Source: Xiphophorus maculatus (lineage: Eukaryota; Chordata; Actinopteri; Cyprinodontiformes; Poeciliidae). From it: 64,000 bases of DNA. The stretch is from contig NC_036446.1 in the NCBI RefSeq assembly GCF_002775205.1, positions 327,501-391,500 of the forward strand, in the 5' to 3' direction. The position numbers were made by a program, and so were the translations under genes. Below are positions 53,814-64,000 of this stretch, piece after piece (within the stretch, counting starts at the first letter, position 1; each line of letters starts with the position of its first letter). The notes under the pieces are model-generated. The model was not told where the DNA came from. It searched no databases and worked only from the letters and a program-made list of their open reading frames with translations.

Positions 53814-56800
53814 TCACCAGGTGTTCAGGGTCCGGATGCTCTTTAGCCTGGAACCGGGTCAAAGATAGGTCTGGTTAGAACAAGACGGGCTGACCCGACA
53901 GAACCCTGAAGTTCTCTGTGACCTCTGACCTTTTCAGCAGGTCGCCTGTGGACGGCTGAACGCCTTCGCCGTCCTCAGAGCTGCTGGACTCCTCCTCCCG
54001 ACTCTTCTTCTGCTGCTTCGCCTTGTGCTTCCTGTGTTTCTTCTTCTGCAGAAACAGAGAGAGAAGCTGAGGGCGGGGCCAGCAGGAGCCGGCGCCCTCT
54101 CTTCTTCATCTTCCTCTTCCTCTACCTTCTTCTCTTTCCTGTGTTTCTGCTGCTTCTTCTTCTGCTTCTTCTCTTTGCTCCTCCTGTTGCTCCTCTGGTA
54201 GGAGGCGGTGGCGCCTCCTGTGGCTGAACAGGAGTACAACAGGCAGACGTTTTAAAGGGGCGGTGTTCTGTTTTCCAGCATATAGTTCCATTTTATAACA
54301 CAACTATTTTACTGTCAGTTATTATAAAAATTCTTTAAATATCAAATGTTGCTTCCTGTTTTAACATCTTGAAATTGAGTCTCTGTCTCTTTAAGAAGCT
54401 CCTGCTCTTCCTGAAGCTCCGCCTCCAGGAAGTCGTCCCAACATGGCTCCTCTATTAACCCTGTAACGTTTTTACCAGCGATGCTCTGAGCAGCAGCTCC
54501 TATAATGAGCTCAGCTGGTTGCTAATTGCTGTTGGCTAGTCTGGAGGAGCTGCACCTTGAAGGTTGCCATGGAGATTAAATGATTTCTCACCGTCAGCTG
54601 CTGAAGGAGGCGGCAGCTTGGGTCCAAACTCCTCCTCTTCCTCCCGGCTCGGCATCTGGGCGGAAGAGGAGCTGAGAGCCAGAGGCATGCTGGGAAAATC
54701 CACAGAGGACGAGAGGTCAGGACCTGCGAGGCGGCTGGAGGAGGGAGAGGAGGCGATGCCAAACAGCTTCACTGGTTCTTCGTCTCCCTTTGCCTCCTCG
54801 TCTTCATCACCATCTTCCTCTGATGAAGAGGAGGACTGCTCCTCGGAGGAGGTGATGAAGATGGCTCTGAACAGATCCATGGAAGGCCGCTCTTCCTCCT
54901 CCTCCTCCTCTTCCTCCTTGGCTGTGTGCGGCTCTGCTGGCCCCCCCTGCAGGAGAAGCAGAGATTAGGGTCCAGAACTAGAACCAGAAGCAGAACCAGA
55001 ACCAGAAGCAGTCGGACCTGAGGAGGAGATGGGCAGTGGTCCAGCGCTGGCCCGGTGGGTTCGGACCCGGCCTGGTTCTGGGTGCGGCCCGTCTCCTTGG
55101 AAACGTCCCACCTGGACTTCTTCTCCTCCAGAGGCTTTGGAGGAGCTGCAGAGCCACAACAGGACAAAGTGTCGGCACCCTGTGACCTTGGACCCGGTCC
55201 ACAGTTCTGATTGGGTTTCTGTGACGGGTCATTTCATTAAAAAATATCTGAAAAGTGTGGCAGGGAGCTGTTTTCAGCCTCCTCAATAAAAAGCAAACAC
55301 GAAAGAGCAGATCTGCTTGGCAGCATCATGCTGTGGGAAGACGGACTCAAAAACCTGAGACTGGGGTCAAAGTTCAGGAGCAATCATGGATAAAATTGGA
55401 GCGGCCAAGTCAAAGTCCAGACATGACTTGTGCTGCAGCTGAAACTGGTTCTGCTGGGTTCAGACCCTGCCATACTACGTCACAGAAAACCGTCTGAAGC
55501 TTCCTGACGGATCAGCGCTGCGTTCGGATCCAGAACCGGCTCTGAGGTGTCAGAGATCCGGTTCCGGACCGGCCGGACCCACCTGTCGCCTTCTGGTGCT
55601 CTGAGACCGTCAGGAAGTCAAACACGGAGAACTTGTCCCTTTTGACCTTCGGCAGCCCGACCAGCGCCGACCTGGGAACCAATCAGAGTCAGAGCTCAGT
55701 TCCGGTCCGGTTCTGGCCCGGTTGCGGTCCGGTCCAGGTCTTACCCGGGATACGGGTCGGGGACGTTGAACCTCTTGCACAGCAGCCGATCCGGATGCCA
55801 CTCCAGAGTCTCTCTGGTCAGCTTCCCAAACGTCCCGCTAGCCGCCTGCTGGCCGTCGCCCTGGCAACCAGACCAAGCGGTGAGGGGAAGGAGGGTGAGG
55901 AAGAGGAGCTGAGGAAGAGGAGCTGAGGAAGAGCGGCGCCCTACCTGCTGGTCGCGGCCGGCGTCCTCGGCGTCTGGCTGCTGGGCGCGAGTGAAGCGGG
56001 TCGACAGCGAGGAGGAAGACGGCCGGTACAAGATGGAGGCCCTGAGGAACTCCTCACGCTCGCGGCCGCGCTCCCACTCCGTCATGGCCGGGTCCAGACT
56101 TTGCTCCAGGGCGCCTGCGGGACACGGAGACCTGGTTCAGGCCGGTTCCGACCCAGAACCACCAGAACCTGCTGGCTGACTCAGGTCTACAGGTTCCCCA
56201 GGGAGCTGCGCTCGGTTCTGACATCACTTCCTCCTACCTGCGTCGCCCTGCTGCAGACGGCTCAGGTAGCGCTCATAGCGCACCTGCTTCCCCGGCGTGT
56301 TCTCAAACGGCTTGAAGCTCTGCGAGGAAGAGGAGGAGGAAGAGGAAGAGGAGGAGCCTCTCCAGGCCGCCAGCGCCTCCTGCTGGAGGCCGGAGAGGGG
56401 CGGAGCCGGCCCGGGGGGCGGAGCCTGGGAGGGCCTCTGGGCGGTGGCGGTCCGGAGGTTGAGTAGGCGCTGGCGGTCCTCGGGTCGCAGCAGGTCCATG
56501 ACAGAACCAGGTTCAGAACCAGAACCTGAACCGGGTCAGAGACAGGAAGTTTATCGACCATCAAACCCAACACAGAGCGACTGTGTGATGTCATCACCCT
56601 GACTGTGTGACCCGGTGCAGATTGTAGTGAAAAATTTCAAAGTTATTACACGATTATGAGCGAATCGATGCATTAGTTTAATGATTCCTGTGTAATGATC
56701 AGTTCATGCGAACGGCTCGGTGTTAAATTGCTGCTTCGCTCCCCCAGTGAGACAAAACTCTGTAACCAACTAGATTACAAACTCTGAATGAATGAAACTG

Positions 56801-58968
56801 TTCACTGTGTTCGGCTCCAGGCTCTTTGTTCTGACTGCGTTCAGTCAGCAGAGGCTTCGAATAAATACTGATTAGAATCTAGTCTTTCTCTGGTTCTTTG
56901 GGTTTTGAAACAGATTTTCTTCCACTCTGTTATAGAAAAATTTCCACAACAAGATCTAGAGCACACAAGAAGTATTCACATCCAGGAAGTATTCACATCC
57001 AGGAAGTATTCACATCCAGGAAGTATTCACATCCAGGAAGTATTCACATCCAGGAAGTATTCACATCCAGGAAATATTCACATCCTGCTGGGGTTTACAG
57101 TGTTACTCATTTTAATGAACATTTCTGTGTTTCTGTTTTTATTTTATAGTAAAAGTCTGTTTGTGCATTAAAAATGTTACAGGAATAATACAGAAATTGT
57201 TTATTAAATATAGAGCTAATTAAATGTGGCTCATTAAGTGACGGCAGGACCTGAATCGGGTTCCTGACCCGGCTATTCCTCTCAGACTGCAGAAACCTTT
57301 CAACGCTGCAACTCACTCCTTTTTCAGCACTTCTTAGGCTTTTAGGTTTTAATGTTTTTATTCATCAGAACTTTTATTTGCTCTCAGTTCATCTGATGTG
57401 GCCTGGCCCTCTGCTGCCCCCTGCTGGTTTTACAGGAGAGCTGCGTGCCTCACCTTGCAGGGCGTCCTCTCCCAGCAGCGCCCCCCTCTGGCCAGAGTCT
57501 AGCTGGTGGCGGCCGCCCTGCTGCGCCTCCTCCTTCACCATGTGGCCCCTGGAGCTCCTGAGGGCCTCGGCCAGCGCCGGGCTGACCCCACACAGCCTGG
57601 ACACGTTCACTGGAGGACGGAAGAAATGGACGGGACGGTAGTCTCTGGGAAGGTTTGGTGGAGGGAAGACCTGAGGAGGGAGAGAGGAGTCAGGAGGAGT
57701 TTCCTCCACGAAGAGACGGCGGCGGTGTGCAGGCTGACCGTTTTCTGCTCCAGAGGCTTCTGGGCCAGAGTGAACCCGTCCAGGATCTTCCCCAGGTACG
57801 CCGCGTCTCTAGATCTGTCTGCCAACAGAGTGCGAGCAGCGGCCATTTATACCACCACTTATTATTTATAACGTTTATCATTTATGTATGGCGCAGTTTA
57901 CTCTTTGTGGGGACTCAAACCTACGGCGAGGACCCAGGCCTTCCTCGACGTGGGCCGTGTTTAAGCCCGGCGCCACGGCAGCGCCTCCATTTATTGCATC
58001 ATTTATCACGATAAACTTCTATTTTGATTCATTGCTGTCACAATAAATTCTGATTAATGTTATTTAGAACCTGACCTTATTGTTAGATTGTGGCTTTGAC
58101 TGTATTTCTCCATCAATACATGTTAAAATATTAAATGTTGAACATTGTGAGCATGTCTGATACAACTGTTACCACTTTATGTGACCAGAGTCCAACGAGC
58201 AGCAGCTGGTAGCAAACCATAATCTGACAGATTATGGTTAAGATTCAGATCACAGTAACAGCCAATCTATACTCATACTCTACATTCCTGATGCTGCATT
58301 CGTTAACAATCAGGTCGTTTTCTCAGGCTGGAACCAAAAAAGCTTCAGCTCAACATTCCTTCTGTCCTCTACGACTCCTTCACTCCTCAAAGCAGCGCAG
58401 CGCACTGCAGACAGCAAGACACACACCTGTCCTCCTCACCTGCCCTCCTGTCCCTTCATCTGTCCTCCTCACCTGCCCTCCTGTCCCTTCATCTGTCCTC
58501 CTCACCTGCCCTCCGGGTGTATTGCTGCGGAGCTGTCCAGCCGTACAGACCGTCTCCAGGCTCCTCGTCTTTCAGCACCGTGTCGTATCTGGACATGGAG
58601 TCTCTGTGATAGACGTCTTCGTCCTCGTCCTCCAGCGCTCCCACACCGAACGCCTGCGGGTCAAAGGTCAGGTGAACACCAGCCGGGTGTCCACCTGTTA
58701 AAGCCTGAGGAGGGTTGAAGCCCACCTGCCCGGCGACCCCTCCCCTCTTGGACCCGCCGGGTCGGTCTCCAAACAGCCGGCTCCGGGTCTCGGACTGGGG
58801 CCGGAACAGGTGGACGTGCCGGTCCGCGTCCTGGCCTGGCAGCGCCAGGCACGGGTCCAGACCGCGGTACCCCAGGCCCTGCACCCCCAGCCGCGGGCTG
58901 AAGTCCACCGGAGTCACATCCTTAGGGGCAAAGGTCACATCCTCTGGAGCAAACTCCTCGTCGTCCTC
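53814..58968 (-). CDS. gpatch1: G patch domain-containing protein 1, C-terminal two thirds
   Basis: Spliceosome-associated G-patch protein. Thirteen exons, minus strand: 58968-58726, 58653-58506, 57818-57739, 57670-57454, 56525-56238, 56114-55945, 55860-55745, 55671-55583, 55145-55018, 54946-54592, 54217-54126, 54045-53930, 53847-53814; 2076 bp, 691 residues plus stop in one phase (human protein 931). Strong landmarks: EFAPEDVTFAPKDVTPVDFS, YDTVLKDEEPGDGLYGWTAP, LPRDYRPVHFFRP, MTEWERGREREEF, FGKLTRETLEWHPDRLLCKR, RPSMDLFRAIF, EEFGPKLPP, a Lys-rich tract and the end LKSIRTLNTW. The G-patch motif and N-terminus belong to exons right of the window, beyond the GATG array, which lies in an intron. 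Confidence 0.96.
56965..57085. repeat. 17-bp minisatellite, 7 units
   Basis: Unit AAGTATTCACATCCAGG, almost perfect, in the gpatch1 intron between exons 57454-57670 and 56238-56525. Confidence 0.95.
57895..57990 (-). mobile_element. tRNA-derived SINE fragment, degenerate
   Basis: Minus strand: GGAGGCGCTGCCGTGGCGCC at the start and a box B-like AGGTTTGAGTCCCC, with ACGTCGAGGAAGGCCTGGGT between. The layout matches the SINE at 25078-25240. In a gpatch1 intron. Confidence 0.6.
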
Positions 58969-59189
58969 CTGAGCAGAGACAGACCAGGAAGTGAACAGGC
59001 TGGAGGAAAAAGAGAAGAAGAAGGACAGGAACTCCAGAGGCTCCATCTGTTCTGGTCCAAAACTTCAGAACACTTTCATTACCTCTAACTCCTCCGAACC
59101 AGCAGGGGGCAGCGCACAACTGTAGGTTTTACAAACTCCGGCTGTCACTAGGATAAAGAACAACATAAAAACATGGATGGATTATGATT

Positions 59190-59359
59190 ATGACCTGTTT
59201 AGGATTGTATTTGAAATGTAATCAATTACAAATTTATTGATGGAACTTGACTTAATGTGGTGTTTTGATTGTTGATTCTATGTTGCTTTGTGTTTCTGTT
59301 TGTAATGATGTAAAGCACTTTGAAATGCCTTGCTGCTGAAATGTGTTATACAAATAACA

Positions 59360-59393
<34 letters not shown>

Positions 59394-59396
59394 AAT
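59190..59396 (+). mobile_element. L2/CR1-type LINE 3' end with (TTGA)n tail
   Basis: Near-identical to 15231-15421: TTTAGGATTGTATTTGAAATG, TGATGTAAAGCACTTTGAAA and ATACAAATAACATTTGATTG, with a TTGA tail at 59362-59393 that passes directly into the GATG array. Confidence 0.8.
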
Positions 59397-62300
59397 GAAT
59401 GGATGATGATGGTTGGATGGATGGATGGATGGATGGATGGATGGATGGATGGATGGATGGATGATGATGATGGATGGATGATGGATGGATGACGGTTGGA
59501 TGATGATGGATGGATGGATGGTGGATGGATGGATGGATGATGGATGATGATGATGGCTGGATGATGGATGGATGGATGATGGATGATGATGGATGGATGG
59601 ATGATGATAGATGGATGGATGATGGTTGGATGATGATGGATGGATGGATGATGGATGGATGGATGGATGATGGATAGATGATGGATGGATGATGGATGGA
59701 TGATGATGGATGATGATGGATGGTATGGATGATGGATGATGATGGATGGTATGGATGATGGATGGATGGATGGATGCATGGATGGATGATGATGGATGGA
59801 TGGATGATGGATAGATGATGGATGGATGGATGATGATGGATGATGGATGATGGATGGATGATGGATGGATGATGGATGGATAGATGATGGATGGATGGAT
59901 GATGGATGGATGGATGATGGATAGATGATGGATGGATGATGGATGATGGATGGATGGATGATGGATGGATGGATGATGGATGGATGCATGGATGGATGCA
60001 TGGATGGATAGATGATGGATGGATGATGGATGGATGATGATGGATGATGATGGATGGTATGGATGATGGATGATGATGGATGGTATGGATGATGGATGGA
60101 TGCATGGATGGATGCATGGATGGATAGATGATGGATGGATGATGGATGGATGATGATGGATGGATGGATGATGGATGGATGATGGATGATGATGGATGGA
60201 TAGATGATGGATCGATGATGGAGATGGATGGATGATGATGATGGATGGATAGATGATGGATGGATGGATGATGGATAGATGATGGATGGATGATGGATGA
60301 TGATGGATGGATGGATGATGGATAGATGATGGATGGATGATGGATGGATGGATGATGGATGGATGCATGGATGGATGCATGGATGGATAGATGATGGATG
60401 GATGATGGATGGATGATGATGGATGATGATGGATGGTATGGATGATGGATGATGATGGATGGTATGGATGCATGGATGGATGGATGATGGATAGATGATG
60501 GATGGATGGATGATGGATAGATGATGGATGGATGATGGATGGATGATGATGGATCGATGATGGATGGATGGATGATGGATGGATGCATGGATGGATGGAT
60601 GATGGATAGATGATGGATGGATGATGATGGATGGATAGATGATGGATGGATGATGGATGGATGATGATGGATGGATGGATGATGGATAGATGATGGATGG
60701 ATGATGGATGGATGATGATGGATGGATGGATGATGGATAGATGATGGATGGATGATGATGGATGGATAGATGATGGATAGATGATGGATGGATGGATGAT
60801 GGATGGATGCATGGATGGATGGATGATGGATAGATGATGGATGGATGATGGATGGATGATGATGGATGGATGGATGATGGATGATGATGGATGGATGGAT
60901 GATGGATGGATGATGGTGGATGGATGGATGATGGATAGATGATGGATGATGGATGGATGGATGATGGATGGATGCATGGATGGATGGATGATGGATAGAT
61001 GATGGATAGATGATGGATGGATGATGGATGGATGATGGTGGATGGATGGATGATGGATAGATGATGGATGATGGATGGATGGAGGATGGATGGATGATGG
61101 ATGGATGATGATGGATCGATGATGGATGGATGGATGATGGATAGATGATGGATGGATGGATGATGGATGGATGCATGGATGGATGGATGATGGATAGATG
61201 ATGGATGGATGATGATGGATGGATGGATGATGGATAGATGATGGATGGATGGATGATGGATAGATGATGGATGGATGATGGATGGATGATGGTGGATGGA
61301 TGATGATGGATCGATGATGGATGGATGGATGATGGATGGATGCATGGATGGATGGATGATGGATAGATGATGATGGGTGGATGGATGATGGATGGATGAT
61401 GGATAGATGATGGATGGATGGATGATGGATGATGATGGATGGATAGATGATGGATGGATGATGGATAGATGATGGATGGATGGATGATGGATGGATGCAT
61501 GGATGGATGGATGATGGATAGATGATGGATGGATGATGGATGGATGATGATGGATGGATGGATGATGGATGATGATGGATGGATGGATGATGGATAGATG
61601 ATGGATGGATGAATGATGATGGATGGATGGATGATGGATAGATGATGGATGGATGGATGATGGATAGATGATGGATGATGGATGGATGCATGGATGGATG
61701 GATGATGGATAGATGATGGATGATGGATGGATGGATGATGGATGATTGATTGATTGATTGATTGATAATGAATGGATGATGATGGTTGGATGGATGGATG
61801 GATGGATGGATGGATGGATGATGATGATGGATGGATGATGGATGGATGACGGTTGGATGATGATGGATGGATGGATGGTGGATGGATGGATGGATGATGG
61901 ATGATGATGATGGCTGGATGATGGATGGATGGATGATGGATGATGATGGATGGATGGATGATGATAGATGGATGGATGATGGTTGGATGATGATGGATGG
62001 ATGGATGATGGATGGATGGATGATGGATAGATGATGGATGGATGATGGATGGATGATGATGGATGATGATGGATGGTATGGATGATGGATGATGATGGAT
62101 GGTATGGATGATGGATGGATGGATGGATGCATGGATGGATGGATGGATGATGGATAGATGATGGATGGATGGATGATGATGGATGATGGATGATGGATGG
62201 ATGATGGATGGATGATGGATGGATAGATGATGGATGGATGGATGATGGATGGATGGATGATGGATAGATGATGGATGGATGATGGATGATGATGGATGGA

Positions 62301-64000
62301 TGGATGATGGATGGATGGATGATGGATGGATGCATGGATGGATGCATGGATGGATAGATGATGGATGGATGATGGATGGATGATGATGGATGATGATGGA
62401 TGGTATGGATGATGGATGATGATGGATGGTATGGATGATGGATGGATGCATGGATGGATGCATGGATGGATAGATGATGGATGGATGATGGATGGATGAT
62501 GATGGATGGATGGATGATGGATGGATGATGGATGATGATGGATGGATAGATGATGGATCGATGATGGATGGATGATGATGGATCGATGATGGAGATGGAT
62601 GGATGATGATGATGGATGGATAGATGATGGATGGATGGATGATGGATGGATGGATGATGGATAGATGATGGATGGATGATGGATGATGATGGATGGATGA
62701 TGGATGGATGGATGATGGATGGATGGATGATGGATGGATGCATGGATGGATGCATGGATGGATAGATGATGGATGGATGATGGATGGATGATGATGGATG
62801 ATGATGGATGGTATGGATGATGGATGATGATGGATGGTATGGATGATGGATGGATGCATGGATGGATGCATGGATGGATAGATGATGGATGGATGATGGA
62901 TGGATGATGATGGATGATGATGGATGGATGGATGATGGATGGATGATGGATGATGATGGATGGATAGATGATGGATGATGATGGATGGATGGATGCATGG
63001 ATGGATGGATGATGGATAGATGATGGATGGATGATGGATGGATGATGATGGATGGATGGATGATGGATAGATGATGGATGGATGATGGATGGATGATGAT
63101 GGATCGATGATGGATGGATGGATGATGGATGGATGCATGGATGGATGGATGATGGATAGATGATGGATGGATGATGATGGATGGATAGATGATGGATGGA
63201 TGATGGATGGATGATGATGGATGGATGGATGATGGATAGATGATGGATGGATGATGGATGGATGATGATGGATGGATGGATGATGGATAGATGATGGATG
63301 GATGATGATGGATGGATAGATGATGGATAGATGATGGATGGATGGATGATGGATGGATGCATGGATGGATGGATGATGGATAGATGATGGATGGATGATG
63401 GATGGATGATGATGGATGGATGGATGATGGATGATGATGGATGGATGGATGATGGATGGATGATGGTGGATGGATGGATGATGGATGATGGATGGATGCA
63501 TGGATGGATGGATGATGGATAGATGATGGATAGATGATGGATGGATGATGGATGGATGATGGTGGATGGATGGATGATGGATAGATGATGGATGATGGAT
63601 GGATGGAGGATGGATGGATGATGGATGGATGATGATGGATCGATGATGGATGGATGGATGATGGATAGATGATGGATGGATGGATGATGGATGGATGCAT
63701 GGATGGATGGATGATGGATAGATGATGGATGGATGATGATGGATGGATGGATGATGGATAGATGATGGATGGATGGATGATGGATAGATGATGGATGGAT
63801 GATGGATGGATGATGGTGGATGGATGATGATGGATCGATGATGGATGGATGGATGATGGATGGATGCATGGATGGATGGATGATGGATAGATGATGGATG
63901 GATGGATGATGGATGATGATGGATGGATAGATGATGGATGGATGATGGATGGATGATGATGGATGGATGGATGATGGATGGATGATGGATGGATGATGAT
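59397..64000. repeat. Giant (GATG)n-type satellite with about 2.4-kb higher-order unit
   Basis: At least 4.6 kb of GATG, GATGAT, GATAGATG and GCATGGATG variants, running off the window end. Unit 1 starts at about 59379. Unit 2 restarts at 61742 with the same TTGA tail and GATAATGAATGGATGATG block; marker pairs GACGGTTGG (59491/61848), GGTTGGATG (59624/61981) and GATCGATGATGGAGATGG (60211/62582) are 2357-2371 bp apart, and GGAGGATGG (61082/63605) about 2523 bp. Three minus-strand frames stay open for 4.2-4.5 kb only because the repeat lacks stops. It lies in a gpatch1 intron. Confidence 0.97.

Noticed and set aside
59252-63869. Three reading frames of about 1400-1500 codons ([12 protein letters not shown]-type) on the minus strand
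   Set aside because: They are translations of the GATG satellite, which has no stop codons in these frames. All three frames are open at once, and there is no start context, domain or codon bias.

Overview
The window is vertebrate nuclear DNA from a teleost fish, probably a percomorph; I cannot name the species. The evidence is intron-rich genes with clear vertebrate orthologues, fish-type repeats (a Rex3 LINE, a LINE inserted in U2 snRNA, tRNA-derived SINEs, several short hAT elements) and long tandem arrays. No prokaryotic feature or CRISPR array was seen.

Seven host genes were assembled exon by exon from splice signals, reading phase and remembered family sequence. From left to right they are: cib2 (-, 1596-8278, calcium/integrin-binding EF-hand protein, last short exon not found); idh3a (+, 14308-22360, catalytic alpha subunit of mitochondrial NAD-isocitrate dehydrogenase, 366 aa); cog8 (+, 28041-30630, Golgi tethering complex, 577 aa); nob1 (-, 31062-36590, 18S rRNA 3'-end endonuclease, 457 aa); wdr59 (+, 37124-46014, GATOR2 subunit of mTORC1 signalling, 946 aa); wdr88 (-, 46765-50915, WD40 protein, 5' end unresolved); gpatch1 (-, 53814-58968, 3' two thirds, G-patch splicing factor). 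The cib2-idh3a and gpatch1-wdr88 neighbour pairs also occur in human. nob1 and wdr59 share a 533-bp divergent promoter; cog8/nob1 and wdr59/wdr88 converge. These are unrelated housekeeping genes and do not form one pathway.

Between and inside them lie repeats. A U2 snRNA copy (9467-9492 and 13791-13934) is split by a Tx1/Keno-like LINE, which is itself split by a 1258-bp hAT element with a perfect 8-bp target duplication. A Rex3 LINE in an idh3a intron is split by another hAT element. A PIF/Harbinger-like element with a TTA duplication lies in a nob1 intron. Tandem arrays sit in introns of cib2, idh3a, wdr88 and gpatch1. The last 4.6 kb is one GATG-type array with a higher-order period near 2.4 kb that runs off the window.

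The most interesting points are the wdr88 minisatellite, which begins exactly at a splice donor and repeats donor-like sequence in an open frame; the duplicated in-phase FxSFxFWR exon in nob1; three TCACGTGA (CLEAR-type) sites around the wdr59 start; and the nested U2/LINE/hAT insertion.
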